Source: CATQHW01 sp965215345 (GTDB lineage Bacteria > Spirochaetota > Spirochaetia > SZUA-6 > Bin103). From it: a stretch of 64,000 nt of DNA. Below the pieces are notes generated by a model. That model did no database searches, was not told where the DNA came from, and was given only the letters and a program-made list of their open reading frames with translations. Below, piece after piece: positions 8,040 through 16,610 of this stretch (its first letter is position 1; each line of letters opens with the position of its first letter). Location: positions 3,038,001-3,102,000 of the forward strand of contig CBDCDL010000002.1 of NCBI GenBank assembly GCA_965215345.1, in the 5' to 3' direction. The position numbers and the translations under genes are program-made.

Positions 8040-9794
8040 TCAAGTGCTGCACACGGCGTCGCAGAGGGCCAGCTCCCAGCCGTGGAAGACCACGATCAGG
8101 CCGGTGAAGCGCACGCCCGGAAACTGCCGCGCCAGGCGCTCGTCCGCCAGGTAGCGCTCGAGCTGCGCCTTCGCTTCCTCGGTTGACGCGGCGATCCCGG
8201 CCTCGTCCACCGACTCGGAGCGCTTCAGGTACTTGAGCTCGATCAGGTAGCCGCGCCGCAGGGTCGGATGGCGGGCGATCAGCGGTTCCAGCGCGATGTC
8301 CGCATGGCCCTTCCCCAGCTCCGCCTCCGAGCGGAACACGTAGTAGTCGGCGACGCTCAGATAGGCAGCCAGGAACCCCTGGATGACCTTCTCGCCGGCG
8401 ATGTAGTCGCGGATCGCGGTCTGGCGCGCGATCGCCTCGCCCAGGAACTCCAGCACCGGCCGCCACTCGCCATCGGTGGCCATGCGCAGCATCAACTGCT
8501 CGAACCGGAACAGGTTGACCCTGAACACCCCCACGTCGCGGTAGGCGTCGCGCAGGTAGCCGTACATGAGCCGCTTGACGGTCTGGTTCGGGATCCCCAG
8601 CGTCGGCATCACGCCCTGCACGTCGCGGATGCTCAGCAGTCCGAAGTAGTGCAGCAGGGACAGGAAGTTCTCCGGCTCGGCGAGGTGCTCCAGCGGGAAG
8701 CCGGGCTGGATGTGGGTGTCGATCTGCTCCTCGCCGATGACGTCCCGCAGCAGGTCGAAGTTGCCGTTGAGCTGGCGCCCCACCACCAGCAGGTGGCGCA
8801 GCGTGCCGTAGTCGATGCGCACGTTGGTGTCGATCAGGTACTTCGGCACGCCCCGGTTCGGGATGGAGTGATCCAGGTAGTAGAGCACCATGTCGGAGTT
8901 GTACAGATCGGTTTCGGCGTCCTCGGCGAACCGGTAGCCGTTGTACCACTCGCCCATGATGCCCATGGCGGTCTCCACGTCCTGGTTGAACACGCCGAGG
9001 TCGCGGTAGGTCTCGACCAGGCGCCGCACCTCCTCCTCGGTGAAGCCGACCATCTCGTTGAAGTCCGGGTGCAGGCTGATGTTCCTGCCGATGTTGAAGC
9101 CACTGGTGACGTCGTCCATGGTGACCGGCGACACGCCCGTGATGAACAGGCGCTCCAGCCCACCCCCGGTGCGGTCCGCGCCGCCCTTGAGGGTGGCGAA
9201 GAAGTTGCGGTAGAAGCCGCCGCCGTGGGTGAAGGAGTGGTAGGCCTCCGCACCGTGGTACGCCAGCACGGTGTTGGCGAAGTTGTCGTACTCGTCGATC
9301 AGCACGTACAGCGGGATGTCATGGTCGCCGGCGTAGCGGAACAGCTCGGACAGTTTGATGGCGATCGACGGCGGCGCGAGGATCCGGCGCCGGACCCCGT
9401 CGGGAAACAGGTCGGGATGCCGTTCCAGCGTTCCGCGGAGTTCTACGAGGCAGTAGGCTTCGAATTCGCGCTCCAGGGTTTCGAGCTTGTCGTTGACCAT
9501 CGAGAAGTTGAAGCGCAGGGTGACGTAGCGGCGCTGTTCGCCGGTCGGGACCTGCCCGATGTCGGTGTCGGCGAACGTGGCGTCGAAGCCGTCGGCCCAG
9601 AATCGGTCGTAGTAGTTCTCCAGCAGGGAAATCCACAGCGACTTGCCGAAGCGGCGCGGGCGGATCAGGAAAGCGTAGCGTTCCTCCTCCAGGCGCCGCA
9701 GGAAGCGGGTCTTGTCGACGTAGAGCCACCGGTTCCAGCGGATGCGCCTGAAGTCGGCCTCGCCGTAGGGAATGCGCGGGTGGGCGGGGTGCAT
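8040..9794 (-). CDS. AAA-ATPase-like / PD-(D/E)XK nuclease protein
   Basis: A 584-aa protein of the AAA-ATPase_like (PF09820) plus PDDEXK_9 (PF08011) type. The N-terminus YGEADFRRIR...YVDKTRFL and the Walker A-like RPRRFGKSLW near residue 43 are characteristic. The Walker B region is LYVLIDEYDNF near residue 165. Near the C-terminus, HADIALEPL...GYLIELKYLKR carries the D...ExK nuclease signature. Its function is unproven; such genes are numerous in some genomes and are often regarded as mobile or defence-related. It is transcribed convergently with the dioxygenase. ATG 9794 fits the usual family start shortly before YVDKT. Confidence 0.85.
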   Translation of the reverse strand: MHPAHPRIPYGEADFRRIRWNRWLYVDKTRFLRRLEEERYAFLIRPRRFGKSLWISLLENYYDRFWADGFDATFADTDIGQVPTGEQRRYVTLRFNFSMVNDKLETLEREFEAYCLVELRGTLERHPDLFPDGVRRRILAPPSIAIKLSELFRYAGDHDIPLYVLIDEYDNFANTVLAYHGAEAYHSFTHGGGFYRNFFATLKGGADRTGGGLERLFITGVSPVTMDDVTSGFNIGRNISLHPDFNEMVGFTEEEVRRLVETYRDLGVFNQDVETAMGIMGEWYNGYRFAEDAETDLYNSDMVLYYLDHSIPNRGVPKYLIDTNVRIDYGTLRHLLVVGRQLNGNFDLLRDVIGEEQIDTHIQPGFPLEHLAEPENFLSLLHYFGLLSIRDVQGVMPTLGIPNQTVKRLMYGYLRDAYRDVGVFRVNLFRFEQLMLRMATDGEWRPVLEFLGEAIARQTAIRDYIAGEKVIQGFLAAYLSVADYYVFRSEAELGKGHADIALEPLIARHPTLRRGYLIELKYLKRSESVDEAGIAASTEEAKAQLERYLADERLARQFPGVRFTGLIVVFHGWELALCDAVCST

Positions 9795-9915
9795 GGTCGC
9801 TGCCGCAGGGGTGGCCCTGCCGACTCTACCGCCTTACGGGCGGCTCAGGCAATCCACCGGCCAGCGCACCCGGCGAGCGGTGCGCCCAGCCCGCTGGCAC
9901 GATCGGTTCCCCTTA

Positions 9916-10022
9916 CCGTGCGCCCCGAAACCGTCGCCTGCGGCTCCGCTTTCGGCCCATCCCCACCGTTCGCGTCGGAGTCTGTCGGCCTTCCCGCTGG
10001 CGCGGCACATCCGACAGACTCC
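9916..10022 (-). repeat. Palindromic dispersed element, copy A
   Basis: Read on the minus strand, this 107-bp element contains hairpin 1 with a perfect 12-bp stem (GGAGTCTGTCGG...CCGACAGACTCC), a spacer ending GATGGGCCGAAAGC, and a second weaker hairpin closed by CCGAAA/TTTCGG. It aligns along its whole length with copy B in znuC (46758-46863), with paired substitutions in the stem. It lies in the 380-bp intergenic region between the ATPase gene and the deoxyribosyltransferase gene. No convincing longer gene was seen in that region. Confidence 0.7.
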
Positions 10023-10071
10023 TTGCGATACGGATTGACAATCACCGGAATCGGGCGGGACAGTCCCACCA

Positions 10072-10178
10072 TGAGCACGGCACGACCGAACGAAGTCCAT
10101 GACTTCCGGAGACAGGACGACGGGAGCTGCCTCCCGGTCAAGCTCCAACAGCCCGTCGCCGGCTCGGCGATCGAGTGA
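10072..10178 (+). CDS. Possible 35-aa small protein (tentative)
   Basis: A short ATG frame (MSTARPNEVHDF...GSAIE) ends with a TGA that overlaps the GTG start of the next gene (GTGA, 10175-10178). The coupling geometry and hydrophilic composition make translation possible, perhaps as a leader for the deoxyribosyltransferase gene. There is no recognisable Shine-Dalgarno sequence and no family. It could equally be chance in GC-rich DNA. Confidence 0.25.
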
Positions 10179-10648
10179 AACGCAAAAGCCTCTATCTTGC
10201 CAATCCGTACGGGTTCTCGACGCAGCAACGCGACGGCCCGCTGGCGGAGCTGGTCGGGGCGCTGACCGCCGCGGGGGCGGAGGTGTGGGAGCCGTTCGCG
10301 CGCAACAACCAGATCGACCGCACCACGGCCGGCTGGGCCTACCGGATCGGGCAGGCGGACCTGCGTGACGTGCGCAAGGTGGACGGGCTGTTCGCGGTGG
10401 TCAACGGATGCCCCCCGGACGAGGGGGTGATGGTCGAGCTGGGGCTGGCGATCGCGTGGGAGAAGCCGGTGTTCCTGTTCCGGGACGACTTCCGGCGCTG
10501 CACCGACAGCGAGGCATATCCGCTCAACCTGATGCTGTTCACCAGCCTGCCGGAGGTGGGCTGGGAGCAGTACTGGTACCGATCGGTCGCGGAGATCGCC
10601 GACCCGGACAAGGCGCTGGCCCGTTGGCTATCCTCTCCGCATGAGTGA
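10175..10648 (+). CDS. Nucleoside 2-deoxyribosyltransferase family protein
   Basis: A 157-aa protein of the NDT family (PF05014), which transfers deoxyribose between bases or hydrolyses nucleotide N-glycosidic bonds in purine/pyrimidine salvage. It starts KRKSLYLANPYGFS, the expected first strand. The central motif DGLFAVVNGCPPDEGVMVELGLA (near residues 71-93) contains the conserved Asp and the catalytic Glu of the E-x-G-x-A segment. The length is typical. The start is GTG 10175, the only candidate before the first strand. The next gene overlaps it by 8 bp. Confidence 0.85.
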   Translation: MKRKSLYLANPYGFSTQQRDGPLAELVGALTAAGAEVWEPFARNNQIDRTTAGWAYRIGQADLRDVRKVDGLFAVVNGCPPDEGVMVELGLAIAWEKPVFLFRDDFRRCTDSEAYPLNLMLFTSLPEVGWEQYWYRSVAEIADPDKALARWLSSPHE

Positions 10649-11735
10649 TCCGATCCTGCACGCCGGACCCCGTCGCCGCGCTTGGTGCCCGACCTGGTTC
10701 GACGCCCCCGACGGCGCGGTGCCGCCTGGATGCCAGGCGACCGGCGACCGCGCCGCCTGCATCGTGACCGAGCTGGACGCCGGCGCCGGGCTGGCGCTCG
10801 ACGGCAGCGGAGGGCCGGCAGCGGGCGGGGTCGCTATCGACGAGCGGGAGGGAGCACTCGACGTTTCGGCAGGCGGAACTCCCTGGTGCAGCTACCGGTA
10901 TGCGCGGGGAGACGTGCGTCCCGTGCTGCACCCGATCACCGGCCCGCACGGGATTCCCATGACCCGCGCGTGGCCGCTTGCCGGCGACGCGGCGGACGAG
11001 GAGACCGACCACGTCCACCACCGCTCCTGCTGGGTCGCGCACGGCCTGGTGAACGGCGTCGATTTCTGGAGCGAGTCGGCCGGGCACGGCCGCCAGGTGC
11101 GGGTCGCGCTGGATTCGGTCGAGAGCGGCCCGGTGTTCGGGCGGATCGCCGAAAGGCTCCGCTGGGAGAGCGCCGCCGGTGACCCCGTCGTGGACGAGCA
11201 GCGCACGCTGGTCTTCTGGAACACGCCGGAGCGGCTGCGCATGATCGACATCGCGGTCGGGTTCCGGGCCGCCCACGGGGCGGTGCTGTTCGGCGACACC
11301 AAGGAGGGTGGCATCGTCTCGCTGCGGGTGCCGGAGGCGATCAAGGAGACGCGCGGCGGCACCATGGTCAGTGGCTCCGGCGGCATCGGCGAAGGCGAGT
11401 GCTGGGGGCAGCGCGCCCCGTGGGTGGACTACTTCGGCACGCTCGCCGATCCACGGGGCGCGGCGCGCACCGTGGGCATCGCCGTGCTCGACCATCCGCG
11501 CAATCCGCATTATCCGACCTTCTGGCACATACGGGCCTACGGCCTGCTGTCCGCCAATCCGTTCGGTCTTGCGGACTTCCGCTCCAGCTATCAGGAACGC
11601 GGAGACTGGACCCTGGACGCCGGCGCGACCGCGACCTTCCGCTACCGCATCGTGCTGCACGAAGGCGACACCGGGCAGGCCGCGATCGGCGACCGGTTCG
11701 CCGACTGGGCCTGGCCGCCGCAGGTGGTCGCATAG
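10641..11735 (+). CDS. DUF6807 (PmoA-like) family protein
   Basis: A 364-aa protein resembling the DUF6807/PmoA family, a beta-sandwich family often encoded with Gfo/Idh/MocA oxidoreductases and sugar catabolism genes. Conserved stretches include RPVLHPITGPHGIPMTRAWP, HVHHRSCWVAHG, the central FGDTKEGGIVSLRVPEAI and WVDYFGTL. There is no signal peptide, so it is probably cytosolic. The ATG overlaps the preceding gene by 8 bp. The next feature is a truncated Gfo/Idh/MocA gene, matching the family's usual neighbourhood. The biochemical activity is not known. Confidence 0.75.
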   Translation: MSDPILHAGPRRRAWCPTWFDAPDGAVPPGCQATGDRAACIVTELDAGAGLALDGSGGPAAGGVAIDEREGALDVSAGGTPWCSYRYARGDVRPVLHPITGPHGIPMTRAWPLAGDAADEETDHVHHRSCWVAHGLVNGVDFWSESAGHGRQVRVALDSVESGPVFGRIAERLRWESAAGDPVVDEQRTLVFWNTPERLRMIDIAVGFRAAHGAVLFGDTKEGGIVSLRVPEAIKETRGGTMVSGSGGIGEGECWGQRAPWVDYFGTLADPRGAARTVGIAVLDHPRNPHYPTFWHIRAYGLLSANPFGLADFRSSYQERGDWTLDAGATATFRYRIVLHEGDTGQAAIGDRFADWAWPPQVVA

Positions 11736-11767
11736 CAGCCGTACCCTTCGACAGCGAGCGTTTCAGC

Positions 11768-12079
11768 GTGGGCTTCAAGATCGGCATCTGCGGCGTCAGC
11801 AAGTTCGGCCGGAAGTTCGTGACGCTGTTCGCGGCCCATCCCGACGTGGACGAGGTGGTGCTGGCCGACGTGAGGCCGGCCCGACTCCACGAGGTTGCCG
11901 GGCAGCACGGCATCACCAGGACGATGAGCTCGCTCGACGAGCTTTGCCGGAGCGCCGTCGACGCGGTCGCGCTGTTCACGCAGCGCTGGACCCACGCTCC
12001 GCAGGTCGTACAGGCCCTGCGCGCCGGCAAGCACGTCTACTCGGCGGTGCCCGCAGCGGTCACCGAGGGGGAATCAGCC
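11768..12079 (+). pseudogene. Gfo/Idh/MocA oxidoreductase, N-terminal stub
   Basis: From GTG 11768 the frame reads MGFKIGICGVSKFGRKFV, then DEVVLADVRPARL, then APQVVQALRAGKHVYSAVPAAV. This is the NAD(P)-binding Rossmann half of a Gfo/Idh/MocA dehydrogenase, with the glycine-rich loop GICGVSKFG. After about 104 residues homology stops abruptly and the same open frame runs into a hydrolase. The C-terminal substrate domain (about 250 residues) is missing. I interpret this as a deletion joint rather than a designed fusion. It may still be translated as an N-terminal extension of the downstream protein. Confidence 0.75.
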
Positions 12080-14206
12080 ATGGCAGACAGCGCACCGCTG
12101 ACGCGACTGGCCGCGGGGAGCGCGCACGATGACGCGCGTATCGACAGGGTGCTCGACGAAAACTCCCACTTCGAGCTCGCCCTCTGCGCGGACCGCCATG
12201 AATGGCTGCGGAGAGTCCGCTACCTGCGCCAGCGGATCCTCTGCTGCTGCGGGCTCTGGCCCATGCCGGAGCGGCATCCGCTGAACGCCCAGGTGTTCGG
12301 CAGGGTGGAGCACGACGGGTACGCCACCGAAAAGGTGTACTTCGAGAGCCGTCCCGGGTTCTTCGTGACCGGCAACCTGTATCGGCCGCTGGAGGAGGGG
12401 CCGCCGCGCCCGGCCGTGCTTTGCCCGCACGGACACTGGACGCACGGCAGGCTCGAGGACTCGGAGGCCTGTTCGGTGCCTGCCCGGTGCGCCAGCTTCG
12501 CGCGTCAGGGATACGTCGTCTTCTCCTACGACATGGTGGGATACCTGGACAGCCACCAGGTGGACCACGCCTTCCGCGCCCGGCGCGCGCCGGACGGCGC
12601 CAGGTTTCTGGGCAGCCATCCGGACGACGCGCTCTGGGGGATCAACGCACCGGGAGTGCAACTGTGGAACAGCATCCGCTCCCTCGACTTTCTGCAGAGC
12701 CTCCCCGAGGTCGACGGCGGCCGCATCGGCTGCACCGGCGCGTCCGGCGGCGGCACGCAGACCTTCCTCCTGACGGCCGTGGACGATCGGGTCGCGGCGG
12801 CGGCACCGGTGTGCATGGTGTCTCCGAACATGCAGGGCGGGTGCATCTGCGAGAACGCTCCGAATCTCAGGATCGATACCTCGAACATCGAGATCGCCGC
12901 GCTGGCGGCGCCGCGCCCCCTGCTCCTGGTGTCGGCGACCGATGACTTCACCCGCGAAGCGCCGACGTTCGCCGTTCCTCCGATCAGGGAGGTCTATGGC
13001 CTGTTCGGCGCGACGGACAAGGTGGATTTCGTACACGTCGCCGCCGGCCACAACTACAACGGCGAGAGCCGGGCGGCCGTGTACGAGTGGTTCGGCAGGT
13101 GGCTGCTCGGAACGGACGACACGCGGTCCCTGCGGGAGCGGCCCCGGCGGCGCGCGACAGGCTGGATGCGCGACGCGCTCGTCTTCTACGGCACCGAGCG
13201 TCCGCAGGGGGACATGGATGACCGGGCGCTGCGAAGGCACCTGCTGACGGAAGCGGTGCGGACGATCGATGACCTGTCCCCACGGAATGCCGCAGGGGTC
13301 AGGAGCTGGTGCGATGCGCTGCGTCCGCTGTTCGAGCACGCACTGCTGGCGTCCCTGCCGCAGCCGGGCGACCTGTCCGTCGCCCGGAACGAGGAGGTCA
13401 TCATCGACGGGATCGCCCTGAACGCCGTGCAGCTCTCACGGCACCGGATCGGCGACCGGGTCGTGGCGGTGGAGGCCGCGCCGGCCGGCACGCCGCCGAC
13501 CGGCGCCTCCCTGCTGGTCCACGGCGACGGTTCGAACGCACTCATCGATCTGGAGAGCCGCTTCTGCGCCCCGCTGATCCGGCAGCTCGTCGATCGCGGC
13601 AGGAGAGTGCTGGTCGCGGAGTGCTTCGCGGCTCCCGTCAGCAGCGGCCGGGCCGAGCTGCTGAACAGGGATCAGGAGCGCCGTTTCTTTCAGACCTACA
13701 ACCGGACCGTCGCCATGGAGCGTATCCAGGACATCCTGACGGCGCTCGCCTATCTGCAGCATGCCGCCGGTACGGAGGCCGTGGACATCCTGGGCTTCAA
13801 GGACGCCGGCATCTGGTGCCTGCTTGCCAGAGCCGTGGCAGGGAGCACCGGGTCCACCGTCGCCGACGTCGACGGTTTCGCTTCCGAAGACGACCGCCGT
13901 TGGATCGAGCGCGCCTTCATCCCGCTCATCCGGCGCGCCGGAGGACTGGACACGGCGCTGGCGCTGGCCGCTCCGGCGAGGCTCTGCCTCCACAACGCCC
14001 GCGACCGGTTTCCGGCCGGCAGGGTGTCGCGGCTCTACCAAGCCCTGGGCAAGCCGGAGCACCTCAGGATCGAGCAGGGCGGCCTCGCAGACGAGGAGAT
14101 CGTCCGCTGGATCGCCGGGTCCCACTGTACGACCTGGAGCACGATCCGCACGAGTGGCACAACCTGTTCGCGGACGAGCGCTACGCGGAGCGCAGGGAGG
14201 CGTTGA
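12080..14206 (+). CDS. Acetyl-xylan-esterase-like alpha/beta hydrolase
   Basis: A 709-aa protein if started at ATG 12080 (MADSAPLTRLAAG); the frame is also open upstream through the oxidoreductase stub from 11768. Features include VLCPHGHWTHG (oxyanion region), YDMVGYLDSHQ, the nucleophile elbow TGASGGGTQT near residue 220 and a candidate catalytic His in VHVAAGHNYN. This is typical of the AXE1/abhydrolase family acting on esterified carbohydrates. The second half (about 370-690) looks like a further hydrolase-like domain. The last ~30 residues are out-of-frame translation of a sulfatase tail, so the true C-terminus has been altered by a rearrangement. No signal peptide is seen. Confidence 0.7.
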   Translation: MADSAPLTRLAAGSAHDDARIDRVLDENSHFELALCADRHEWLRRVRYLRQRILCCCGLWPMPERHPLNAQVFGRVEHDGYATEKVYFESRPGFFVTGNLYRPLEEGPPRPAVLCPHGHWTHGRLEDSEACSVPARCASFARQGYVVFSYDMVGYLDSHQVDHAFRARRAPDGARFLGSHPDDALWGINAPGVQLWNSIRSLDFLQSLPEVDGGRIGCTGASGGGTQTFLLTAVDDRVAAAAPVCMVSPNMQGGCICENAPNLRIDTSNIEIAALAAPRPLLLVSATDDFTREAPTFAVPPIREVYGLFGATDKVDFVHVAAGHNYNGESRAAVYEWFGRWLLGTDDTRSLRERPRRRATGWMRDALVFYGTERPQGDMDDRALRRHLLTEAVRTIDDLSPRNAAGVRSWCDALRPLFEHALLASLPQPGDLSVARNEEVIIDGIALNAVQLSRHRIGDRVVAVEAAPAGTPPTGASLLVHGDGSNALIDLESRFCAPLIRQLVDRGRRVLVAECFAAPVSSGRAELLNRDQERRFFQTYNRTVAMERIQDILTALAYLQHAAGTEAVDILGFKDAGIWCLLARAVAGSTGSTVADVDGFASEDDRRWIERAFIPLIRRAGGLDTALALAAPARLCLHNARDRFPAGRVSRLYQALGKPEHLRIEQGGLADEEIVRWIAGSHCTTWSTIRTSGTTCSRTSATRSAGRR

Positions 14207-14304
14207 CCAGGGAACTGCTCATGCTACCTGGCCTGTGCCTGGGCGCGCTACCCGCGGCACGCCGCGAAGGCCGGCCTCGGCGCGTGAACTACAGGGCCGC
14301 GTGA
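14119..14304 (+). pseudogene. Sulfatase C-terminal remnant
   Basis: In the frame one base away from the hydrolase, the sequence reads VPLYDLEHDPHEWHNLFADE, the hallmark C-terminal segment of arylsulfatases (LYDLExDPxExxNL). It continues to a TGA at 14302-14304. The rest of the sulfatase, including its catalytic N-terminal half, is absent. It is joined out of frame to the esterase at about 14118. Together with the oxidoreductase stub it shows that two deletions have compressed a carbohydrate-catabolism cluster here. Confidence 0.7.
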
Positions 14305-14314
14305 ACTACAGGGC
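14281..14314. repeat. Exact 17-bp tandem duplication
   Basis: CGCGTGAACTACAGGGC occurs twice head to tail (14281-14297, 14298-14314). The second copy contains the stop codon of the minus-strand permease gene (14306-14308). Confidence 0.85.
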
Positions 14315-15208
14315 GCCGCCCTTCAGCGATCCGAGCATGATTCCCTTGACGAAATAGCGCTGCACGAAGGGGTACACCAGCAGGATCGGCACGACGACCA
14401 GGATGATCGTCGCGGACTTCAACGTCCTCGGTATCACGTCCTGATACCGATAGACATCCAGGCTGTCCAGATCGACCCGGCCGCTCTTGAGCTTGAGCTC
14501 CGCGCCCTCGACGATGTTCCTGAGGAACAGCGTGACCGGGTGCAGGTTGGGGTCGTTGAGATAAATGAGGGCCGGGAACCAGAGGTTCCAGTAATCGACC
14601 GCGTAGAACAGGGCGATGGTGGCGACGATGGGCTTGGAAAGCGGCGCGTACACGCGCATCAGGATCTGGATGTCGTTGGCGCCGTCGATCTTGGCGGAGT
14701 CCTCCAGGCTCTCCGGGAGCTGCTCGAAGAACACCCGCATGAGGATCATGTTGAACGGCACGATCGCGATCGGCAGCACGATCGCCCACAGCGTGTCGAA
14801 CAGGCCCAGTCCCCGCACCAGCAGGTAGCGCGGTATCAGGCCGCCGTTGAAGAACATCGTGACGATGATCAGCACCATCAGGATCGTCCGCCCTTTCAGC
14901 CGCTTCTTGGAGAGCGCATAGGCGCAGGCGGTCGTCATCGTCACGCTGACCAGGACGCCTGAGACGGTATACCTGAGCGTGCTCGCGTAGCCGCTCCAGA
15001 ACCGCGGCTCGCTGACGATGCTCTCGTACGACGCCAGCTCGAACCCCACGGGAAGCAGCGACACCTGTCCGCCCATCACCGCCAGCGGGTCGCTGAAGGA
15101 GACCATGAGCACGTGCCAGAGCGGGTAGAGCGTAGCCACCAGCACGCCCAGCAGGAGCACCGTGTTGAACGCCCGAAAGGTTCCGGCCGATCCGCCGCCG
15201 TGTATCAC
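14306..15208 (-). CDS. Carbohydrate ABC transporter permease (LplC/YtcP type)
   Basis: A 300-aa inner-membrane permease with about six transmembrane helices (FNTVLLLGVLVATLYPLWHV at the N-terminus, LMVLIIVTMFFNGGL, ATIILVVVPILLVYPF near the end). The MalG-type cytoplasmic EAA loop is in LPESLEDSAKIDGANDIQI. It is related to the LplC/YtcP branch serving complex sugars. The frame is open further upstream only as a shadow of the neighbouring permease. GTG 15208 (MIHGGGSAGT) precedes the first membrane segment and lies 14 bp after the LplB-type gene. It pairs with that gene and the truncated binding protein. No ATPase subunit is encoded here, as is usual for this family. Confidence 0.88.
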   Translation of the reverse strand: MIHGGGSAGTFRAFNTVLLLGVLVATLYPLWHVLMVSFSDPLAVMGGQVSLLPVGFELASYESIVSEPRFWSGYASTLRYTVSGVLVSVTMTTACAYALSKKRLKGRTILMVLIIVTMFFNGGLIPRYLLVRGLGLFDTLWAIVLPIAIVPFNMILMRVFFEQLPESLEDSAKIDGANDIQILMRVYAPLSKPIVATIALFYAVDYWNLWFPALIYLNDPNLHPVTLFLRNIVEGAELKLKSGRVDLDSLDVYRYQDVIPRTLKSATIILVVVPILLVYPFVQRYFVKGIMLGSLKGGAL

Positions 15209-15222
15209 CGTGCTCTCCTGCC

Positions 15223-16191
15223 CTACCAGAGCGACGTCTCTGAGAAACGCCTGGCGAACCAGTTCGCCGCGATCACCATCAGCAGGCCGACCACGGCGTC
15301 GAAGAATCCCACGGCCGTCGAGAAGCTGAAGTGGCCGCCCAGGATGCCCATGCGGAACACGTAGGTCTGGATGATCTCCGACGACTCCCGTATGAGGGGG
15401 TTGTCCAGCAGCAGCACCTTCTCGAAGCCGATGGCGAGTATGTGACCGATGCGCAGGACCAGGATGACCACGATCGCGGGCATCATCTGCGGCAGGCTCA
15501 CGTGCAGGGCCTGCTTGAACCGGCCGGCGCCGTCCAGGGCGGCCGACTCGTACAGCTCGACGTTCACGTTGGCGAGCGCGGCGATGTAGATGATGGCCTG
15601 CCACCCCGTCCACTGCCAGATCTCGGTGCCGATGTAGATCGGGCGGAACCATCCCGGCTCCGCCAGGAAGTGGACGGGCTCCCACCCCAGGTAGGTGAAC
15701 AGGGCCGCGACCGGGCCGTTGTTGGGGGAGAGGAACTCCTTGGTCAGCCCGATCACCACCACCAGCGATACGAAGCGCGGCAGGTACGACACGGTCTGCA
15801 CCGCTCTCTTGAACCGGAGGCTGCGCACCTCCTCCAGCAGCAGCGCGAACACGATCGGAATGGGAAAGCCGACGATGAGATTCAGCGCGCTCAGCATGAT
15901 CGTGTTCCTGAACGCCCGCCAGAAGGTCGGATCGGTCAGGAAGGACTCGAAGTAGTGCAGGCCGCGCCAGCGCGCGCCGAACATGGGGCCTCCCGGCACC
16001 CATTGCCGGAAGGCCAAGCTCAGCCCGTACATCGGGACGTAGTGAAAGACCACGAAGAACGCCACCGGCAGGACCAGCAGCAGATAGAGCAGGCGGTCCC
16101 GCCGAACCGCCGCCCCCAGCGCCCGGACTCCGCCTCCACGCTGGAGCAGCGCAGGCGCTTGTCGTCGGTCTTGAGCCGTGGTCTTGGTCAT
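15223..16191 (-). CDS. Carbohydrate ABC transporter permease (LplB/UgpA type)
   Basis: A 322-aa MalF/LplB-type permease. After a short cytoplasmic N-terminus, LLYLLLVLPVAFFVVFHYVPMYG forms the first helix. Five further helices follow, and the EAA loop appears as VELYESAALDGAGRFKQ. The motif PMYGLSLAFRQW near residue 55 is typical of the LplB/YtcP-associated family. ATG 16191 is the only start before helix 1. It is upstream of and co-transcribed with the partner permease; together they would form the membrane channel for an oligosaccharide or modified sugar, fitting the esterase/sulfatase remnants beside them. Confidence 0.9.
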   Translation of the reverse strand: MTKTTAQDRRQAPALLQRGGGVRALGAAVRRDRLLYLLLVLPVAFFVVFHYVPMYGLSLAFRQWVPGGPMFGARWRGLHYFESFLTDPTFWRAFRNTIMLSALNLIVGFPIPIVFALLLEEVRSLRFKRAVQTVSYLPRFVSLVVVIGLTKEFLSPNNGPVAALFTYLGWEPVHFLAEPGWFRPIYIGTEIWQWTGWQAIIYIAALANVNVELYESAALDGAGRFKQALHVSLPQMMPAIVVILVLRIGHILAIGFEKVLLLDNPLIRESSEIIQTYVFRMGILGGHFSFSTAVGFFDAVVGLLMVIAANWFARRFSETSLW

Positions 16192-16202
16192 GATCGAGCA
16201 GA

Positions 16203-16240
16203 AGCGGCCGGAACCGCCAAGGGTGACGGTGCCGGCCGCT
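16203..16240 (-). terminator. Intercistronic hairpin after binding-protein gene
   Basis: A 9-bp stem AGCGGCCGG / CCGGCCGCT (16203-16211, 16232-16240) with an inner ACCG/CGGT lies between the binding-protein stop and the first permease start. No T-run follows. It is likely an mRNA-stabilising or attenuating hairpin that would keep binding-protein transcript in excess. Confidence 0.5.
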
Positions 16241-16317
16241 CACTCATCGGGCATCCGCGATTCAGGAGAATCGTCCGCCGATTCAGCCGAACCGGCGATA
16301 CCTCCTACCCCTTCTTG

Positions 16318-16610
16318 CTACCCTTCCTGCCAGGCCGCGTTGTAGAGAGCGACCAGCTCGTCGCGTCCCAGCTTCCTGGCCTCCTCCACGTAGGCATCCC
16401 AGCCGTCTGCGATCGATGCCCGGCCGTAGATGAACTGGGAGATCATCTCGTCGGTGTAGCCCTTGAGCCTGCCGATCACGAGGTTGGCGTCCTCGGTGTC
16501 ATCGGGCGACAGCTTCACCACCGGATCCTGGGCCGGCACGATGTCGAGCTGGAACAGCTCGTCGTAGTAGTCCTTGCGCGCGCCGCCGGACCCCATCGGC
16601 ATCTTGCCGG
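16318..16610 (-). pseudogene. Sugar-binding protein, C-terminal fragment
   Basis: About 95 codons in frame upstream of the permeases, ending in a TAG at 16318. The text KMPMGSGGARKDYYDELF...DGWDAYVEEARKLGRDELVALYNAAWQEG is the C-terminus of an LplA/YtcQ-type extracellular solute-binding protein. This family normally has about 500 residues, so roughly four fifths are missing. The sequence breaks at about 16604-16612, where an IS66 transposase fragment begins on the opposite strand. The importer is therefore probably non-functional unless a binding protein is supplied elsewhere. Confidence 0.8.
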
